Shown piece after piece: positions 15,015 through 17,912 of a stretch of 17,912 nt of DNA (the first letter of the stretch is position 1; every line of letters starts with the position of its first letter). Under the pieces are notes generated by a model. It was given only the letters and a program-made list of their open reading frames with translations. It did no database searches and was not told the DNA's origin. The DNA is taken from positions 1 to 17,912 of the forward strand of contig JAGLYT010000006.1 of the NCBI GenBank assembly GCA_023132075.1, given 5' to 3'. The position numbers and the translations under genes were made by a program. Origin of the DNA: JAGLHV01 sp023132075 [NCBI: bacterium] (GTDB taxonomy: Bacteria > CBDUZB01 > JAGLHV01).

Positions 15015-15662
15015 ATGCGAAAATTTATTCCCCTTACCTTTTTTGGTATTGCTATGGGATTTGCAGAAGCAGCGGTGGTTGTTTATTTGCGGAAAATTAT
15101 TTATCCGGAAGGTTTTTGTTTTCCCCTAAAAGATATTCCCGTAAATCTTCTTTTTACCGAAATAGCCAGGGAAGTAGCAACAATCATTATGCTTGTTAGC
15201 TTAGCTCTTCTTGCCGGTAAAACTTTTAACCGGAGAATTGCTTTTTTTCTTTATAGTTTTGGAATTTGGGATATTTTTTATTATGTCTGGCTTAAAGTAA
15301 CCTTAAATTGGCCTGCTTCATTATTTACCAAAGATATTCTTTTTTTAATCCCCGGCCCCTGGGTGGGTCCGGTCCTTGCTCCTGTAATAGTTTCTTTAAC
15401 CATGATTACCTTTTCCTTAATTATAGTGCACTTAAATAGTAAGGGATATATACTTAAATTAAATAAAACCGATTGTTTTTTAATATTCTGCTCCGCTTTA
15501 ATTATTTTTGTGTCTTTTATGCTGGATTGTCCTCGAGTGATTGCTCATCAGATGCCTTTTCGTTATCGTTGGGAACTTTTTATAATAGGAGAATTTCTTG
15601 CCTTATTTACTTTTACCGGACTTTGTTTAAAAAAGCAGAATATAAAAAGGAACGATACTTGA
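15015..15662 (+). CDS. conserved six-helix membrane protein of unknown function
   Basis: I know no named family for this 215-residue protein. Helices are predicted near residues 5-23, 52-68, 75-96, 112-137, 150-168 and 185-203. Unusual conserved-looking segments include FGIAMGFAEAAVVVYLRKI near the N terminus, EIAREVATIIMLVSLALLAGK, FGIWDIFYYVWLKVTLNWP, and ILFLIPGPWVGPVLAPV. Several charged residues (Glu18, Arg26, Glu50, Arg52, Asp86) lie in or at the edge of membrane segments, so transport or catalysis at the membrane is possible. AAGGG precedes the ATG. It starts 77 bases after the yjbQ gene and is followed by the Lnt-like gene after 40 bases, so it may open an envelope operon. Confidence 0.75.
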   Translation: MRKFIPLTFFGIAMGFAEAAVVVYLRKIIYPEGFCFPLKDIPVNLLFTEIAREVATIIMLVSLALLAGKTFNRRIAFFLYSFGIWDIFYYVWLKVTLNWPASLFTKDILFLIPGPWVGPVLAPVIVSLTMITFSLIIVHLNSKGYILKLNKTDCFLIFCSALIIFVSFMLDCPRVIAHQMPFRYRWELFIIGEFLALFTFTGLCLKKQNIKRNDT

Positions 15663-15702
15663 TTCAGGATAAAAACTTGAGTGGTGTTGCCGGTTTATTT
15701 AA

Positions 15703-17133
15703 ATGAAAAAACTAATAGCAAACTTTTTTAATCCGGGGATTACTTTGAGAGAATTCCTTATTATTCTTCTTGGATGCGTCCTGTTTGTTTTGTCTATGCC
15801 CCCATACGGCTATTTTATGCTTGGTTTTTTTTCTCTAATTCCATTATTAATTGTTTTAAAAGGTAAATCTATTCTTGTTTCTTTTAGAATGGGAATTGTT
15901 TTTGGTTTCATCACTTACACTATTTCTTTATTTTGGCTGTTTCTTATCTTTAATTTGTTTTCCCTGTCGCTTTACTGTATTTTAGCGATGTTTATCGGCA
16001 TTTTTGCCATATTATTTAGTTTAGTACAAAAATATTATAATTATCGATTTGCACTGATGGTTTCACCGGTTATCTGGATGGCTGTTGAATTTTTTAGAAG
16101 TGAACAGTGGAAACTTAAGTTTAGCTGGCTATCGTTAGGATCCACACAGTATAGTAATAAATATTTTTTGATGATGGCAAGATATATAGGGGTTTATGGG
16201 GTTTCGGCTGTTATTTTATGTGTGGGTGTGCTTTTGCTCTTATTGTTCAAATATAAAGACTTTAAAACCCGGACAATAGTTTTTTTTACTTCAATAGTGA
16301 TTATAATGTTTGCTCTATATTCAAACAAGCAGGCTATAACTTTGGATGATAGTAAGAAAGTTACCTTTAGATTGGTGCAGATTGAAAATAACTTTGATAA
16401 ATGTTTGAGTTTGGTATTGGATAATAAAATTAAAAAAGATTCTGTAATTGTATTTCCCGAATATTCGGTTTTTGATTCGCCAATGCAAAATCCTGAACTA
16501 AAAAGTAAAATATTGGATTTCATTGAGAGAACCGGATGCTATTTTATTTTCGGATGTGTTGAGTTTCTTAAGGTCAGGGATAAAAAGAATTTTTTTAACA
16601 ATATTGCTTTAATATTTTCGCCTCAAGGAAAAATAATCGGAAAATTTCAGAAACATTATCCTGTTCAATTTCTTCAAGACGGCAAACCGGGATTCGGTTA
16701 TCCTGTATTTAAAACCCGGATAGGCACATTTGGTGTGGGAATGTGTTATGATTTTACTTATGAGGATGTTGCCAGAAATTTAGCTAAAAAAGGTGCGCAA
16801 ATTTTGATTAATCCGGCTTTAGACGGCTCAAATTGGGGCAAAGCTCAGCATATTCAGCATGCAAATATGATACTGTTTCGGGCGGTGGAGACAGGCCGAT
16901 TTTTAGTAAGAGCTGCTGCCCCGGGAATTTCTATGATTATAAATCCCCGGGGAGATATTTTAGAACAAATTGAATCGGGTAAAGAGGGAATAATTGATTA
17001 TGAAGTTCCTTTACTAAATAAAAAAACTTTTTATGTAAAGGGTGGGTACTTGTTGCCTTATTTAAGCCAGATTATGATTGTTTTAATTATTATGCTTGGT
17101 GTTTGGAAAAAGAAAATCGGAGCTGTTTATTAA
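15703..17133 (+). CDS. apolipoprotein N-acyltransferase-like protein, divergent
   Basis: Lnt moves an acyl chain from phospholipid to the N terminus of lipoproteins at the periplasmic face of the inner membrane. About 205 N-terminal residues hold six or more helices, including the Lnt-like WLSLGSTQYSNKYFL and GVYGVS stretch. A carbon-nitrogen hydrolase domain (about 220-435) and a last helix (about 450-467) follow. The nitrilase triad is intact: Glu253 (FPEYS), Lys317 (GKFQKHYP) and Cys348 (GVGMCYD). Two differences from typical Lnt are clear. The PFGE segment after the lysine, which supplies an essential Glu, is replaced by YPVQFLQDGKPG, and the CYE after the nucleophile is CYD. It is also shorter (476 residues against about 510 in E. 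coli). It is probably a real acyltransferase relative, possibly with changed substrate. Confidence 0.82.
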   Translation: MKKLIANFFNPGITLREFLIILLGCVLFVLSMPPYGYFMLGFFSLIPLLIVLKGKSILVSFRMGIVFGFITYTISLFWLFLIFNLFSLSLYCILAMFIGIFAILFSLVQKYYNYRFALMVSPVIWMAVEFFRSEQWKLKFSWLSLGSTQYSNKYFLMMARYIGVYGVSAVILCVGVLLLLLFKYKDFKTRTIVFFTSIVIIMFALYSNKQAITLDDSKKVTFRLVQIENNFDKCLSLVLDNKIKKDSVIVFPEYSVFDSPMQNPELKSKILDFIERTGCYFIFGCVEFLKVRDKKNFFNNIALIFSPQGKIIGKFQKHYPVQFLQDGKPGFGYPVFKTRIGTFGVGMCYDFTYEDVARNLAKKGAQILINPALDGSNWGKAQHIQHANMILFRAVETGRFLVRAAAPGISMIINPRGDILEQIESGKEGIIDYEVPLLNKKTFYVKGGYLLPYLSQIMIVLIIMLGVWKKKIGAVY

Positions 17134-17141
17134 GGGATAAA

Positions 17142-17579
17142 ATGGTTTATAAAATATTCGCTAATATAATTTTAATGGCACATCTTTTTTGGGTAGTGTT
17201 TATGGTGATAGGATTTGTACTTACATTTTACACTGTTTTCTTAAGCAAAAACAAAAAATTCCTGGACCGGTGGGTATTCAGAACATTACACCTGCTGGGC
17301 ATTTTCTATGTTGGTTCTTTGAATGTTCTTAATAAATATTGTCCGTTGACTATTTTTGAAAACCATCTTCGGATGAAATATAGCCAAAATCCGCTTTACC
17401 CCGATTCATTTCTTATAGTTTACTATATAGAAAAATTAGTTTATCCCGATGTTAACCCACTAATAATACAGATTCCCACACTATTTATCGCTATTTTTAC
17501 TTTAGTAGTTTTTGTTGTCCGGCCGCCGAAAAAAATAAATGTACTTTTTAAGAAAATGTTAAAAGGAATAAAAAAATAA
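17142..17579 (+). CDS. DUF2784 family small membrane protein
   Basis: About 145 residues. The N-terminal helix (about 5-35, LMAHLFWVVFMVIGFVLTF) is followed by a second helix containing the His of RTLHLLG. Then comes the family signature YCPLTIFENHLR, and a last helix lies near residues 108-128. These features match DUF2784, a group of small inner-membrane proteins of unknown role. An upstream TTG at 17103 keeps the frame open, but the ATG at 17142 has AAGGGAT immediately before it and gives the family's usual N terminus. It starts 8 bases after the Lnt-like stop, so the two are cotranscribed. A strong new promoter begins only 4 bases after its stop. Confidence 0.82.
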   Translation: MVYKIFANIILMAHLFWVVFMVIGFVLTFYTVFLSKNKKFLDRWVFRTLHLLGIFYVGSLNVLNKYCPLTIFENHLRMKYSQNPLYPDSFLIVYYIEKLVYPDVNPLIIQIPTLFIAIFTLVVFVVRPPKKINVLFKKMLKGIKK

Positions 17580-17583
17580 ATTG

Positions 17584-17612
17584 TTGACAGGAAAATATTA
17601 AAAGTTTATAAT
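17584..17612 (+). promoter_or_regulatory. consensus sigma70-type promoter for the cobalamin riboswitch
   Basis: TTGACA (17584-17589) and TATAAT (17607-17612) both match the consensus at all six positions and are separated by exactly 17 bases. Transcription should begin near 17618-17620, just before the cobalamin aptamer. It is the best promoter in the window. Confidence 0.85.
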
Positions 17613-17625
17613 CAGCTAACGAAAA

Positions 17626-17745
17626 ATTTAACTGATAGGTGGAGGAAATTCCCGTGAGATTCGGGATGCTGCCCCGCAACGGTAATATTTCACTAATTAA
17701 TTTAGTGAAACAAGCCCGGTCGATCATCTGTTAGCAGGAATACCT
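17626..17745 (+). promoter_or_regulatory. cobalamin (B12) riboswitch aptamer
   Basis: The core is unmistakable: GAAATTCCCGTGAGATTCGGG (17644-17664) gives a P3-type stem, then GCTGCCCCGCAACGGTAAT (17668-17686) is the conserved central block. A variable hairpin (TTTCACTAATT with AATTTAGTGAAA, about 17688-17710) follows, and AAGCCCGG (17712-17719) begins the B12 box. The 5' and 3' ends can close with AACTGAT (17630-17636) against ATCTGTT (17726-17732), with one mismatch. Adenosyl- or another cobalamin would bind the nascent RNA. The terminator at 17777-17810 is the likely expression platform, so binding should stop transcription. The regulated gene, probably for B12 uptake or synthesis or a B12-independent enzyme, lies beyond the right edge. 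Confidence 0.9.
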
Positions 17746-17776
17746 TCGAGGGAAGGGAAATATAGGTTTTTATTTT

Positions 17777-17810
17777 CCTCACTTAATTTAGGAGTGAGGG
17801 TTTTTTATTT
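17777..17810 (+). terminator. intrinsic terminator, riboswitch expression platform
   Basis: CCTCACT (17777-17783) pairs perfectly with AGTGAGG (17793-17799) around a 9-base loop. A G and then TTTTTTATTTT follow. Its place about 45 bases after the B12 aptamer makes it the probable cobalamin-dependent attenuator. The competing antiterminator pairing is not obvious by eye. Confidence 0.8.
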
Positions 17811-17912
17811 TAGCCTGTTGTAGATTTTACTTTTCTATATTCCTTTCTTAGAAGATTCCGGAATTTTATCTTTTTTTAACGCTAATTTTCGCTAAAATTT
17901 GCTATATCGTTC
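17811..17912. other. 102 bases after the attenuator, no gene seen
   Basis: This stretch is AT-rich. No start codon with a ribosome site is visible on the + strand, and there is no sizeable open frame. It is most likely the rest of the leader of the B12-controlled gene, which would start to the right of the window. Confidence 0.5.

Noticed and set aside
15473-15706. + strand 77-residue frame overlapping the membrane protein at 15015-15662
   Set aside because: It is out of frame with a well-formed membrane protein and has no ribosome site of note.
1-17912. CRISPR arrays, tRNA or rRNA genes, intact insertion sequences
   Set aside because: I looked for regular direct repeats, tRNA T-loop and acceptor patterns and transposase motifs and saw none. 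The only repeats are the two short hairpins near the left end.

Overview
The window is low-GC DNA (roughly one third G+C by eye) from a bacterium with an outer membrane. It encodes an apolipoprotein N-acyltransferase relative, a LolA-like carrier, an outer-membrane barrel ending in an aromatic residue, and a TonB remnant. The mix fits an uncultured Gram-negative lineage of the Omnitrophota type, but no rRNA or marker gene here fixes the taxonomy, so that placement is a guess. About 13 kb lies on the + strand in short, tightly packed operons. One gene, the permease at 1697-3565, is on the - strand.

Layout. 1-519 has no intact gene. It holds two copies of a short GC-rich hairpin, the C-terminal remnant of a tonB-like gene, a good sigma70-type promoter and a c-di-GMP-I (GEMM)-like riboswitch with an unusual 3' half. 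These lead into a PilX-like pseudopilin (520-1593). 1697-3565 (-) is an amino-acid permease with a C-terminal PTS EIIA domain. 3837-4130 is a small MNT-type nucleotidyltransferase that has lost catalytic residues. 4337-8600 is a three-gene unit joined by two TAATG overlaps: a LolA-like periplasmic protein, an MMPL/RND pump and an outer-membrane barrel. This could be a trans-envelope route for lipid or another hydrophobic molecule.

8685-10898 carries a HAD phosphatase, then a DUF1007 protein and a NicO-family nickel/cobalt exporter that overlap. 10946-13460 is an ABC exporter (ATPase and ABC-2 permease) followed by an unrecognised membrane protein. 13478-14937 pairs a PP-loop tRNA-thiolation-like enzyme with a YjbQ/UPF0047 protein. 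15015-17579 is an envelope cluster: an unnamed six-helix membrane protein, a shortened Lnt-like acyltransferase and a DUF2784 protein.

The right end (17580-17912) is a textbook regulatory module: a TTGACA-17-TATAAT promoter, a cobalamin riboswitch and an intrinsic terminator. The controlled gene lies beyond the window. The most unusual points are the divergent GEMM element in front of the pilus gene, the permease-EIIA fusion, the catalytically altered MNT and Lnt homologues, and a strong excess of CCGG with depletion of GATC across the window.
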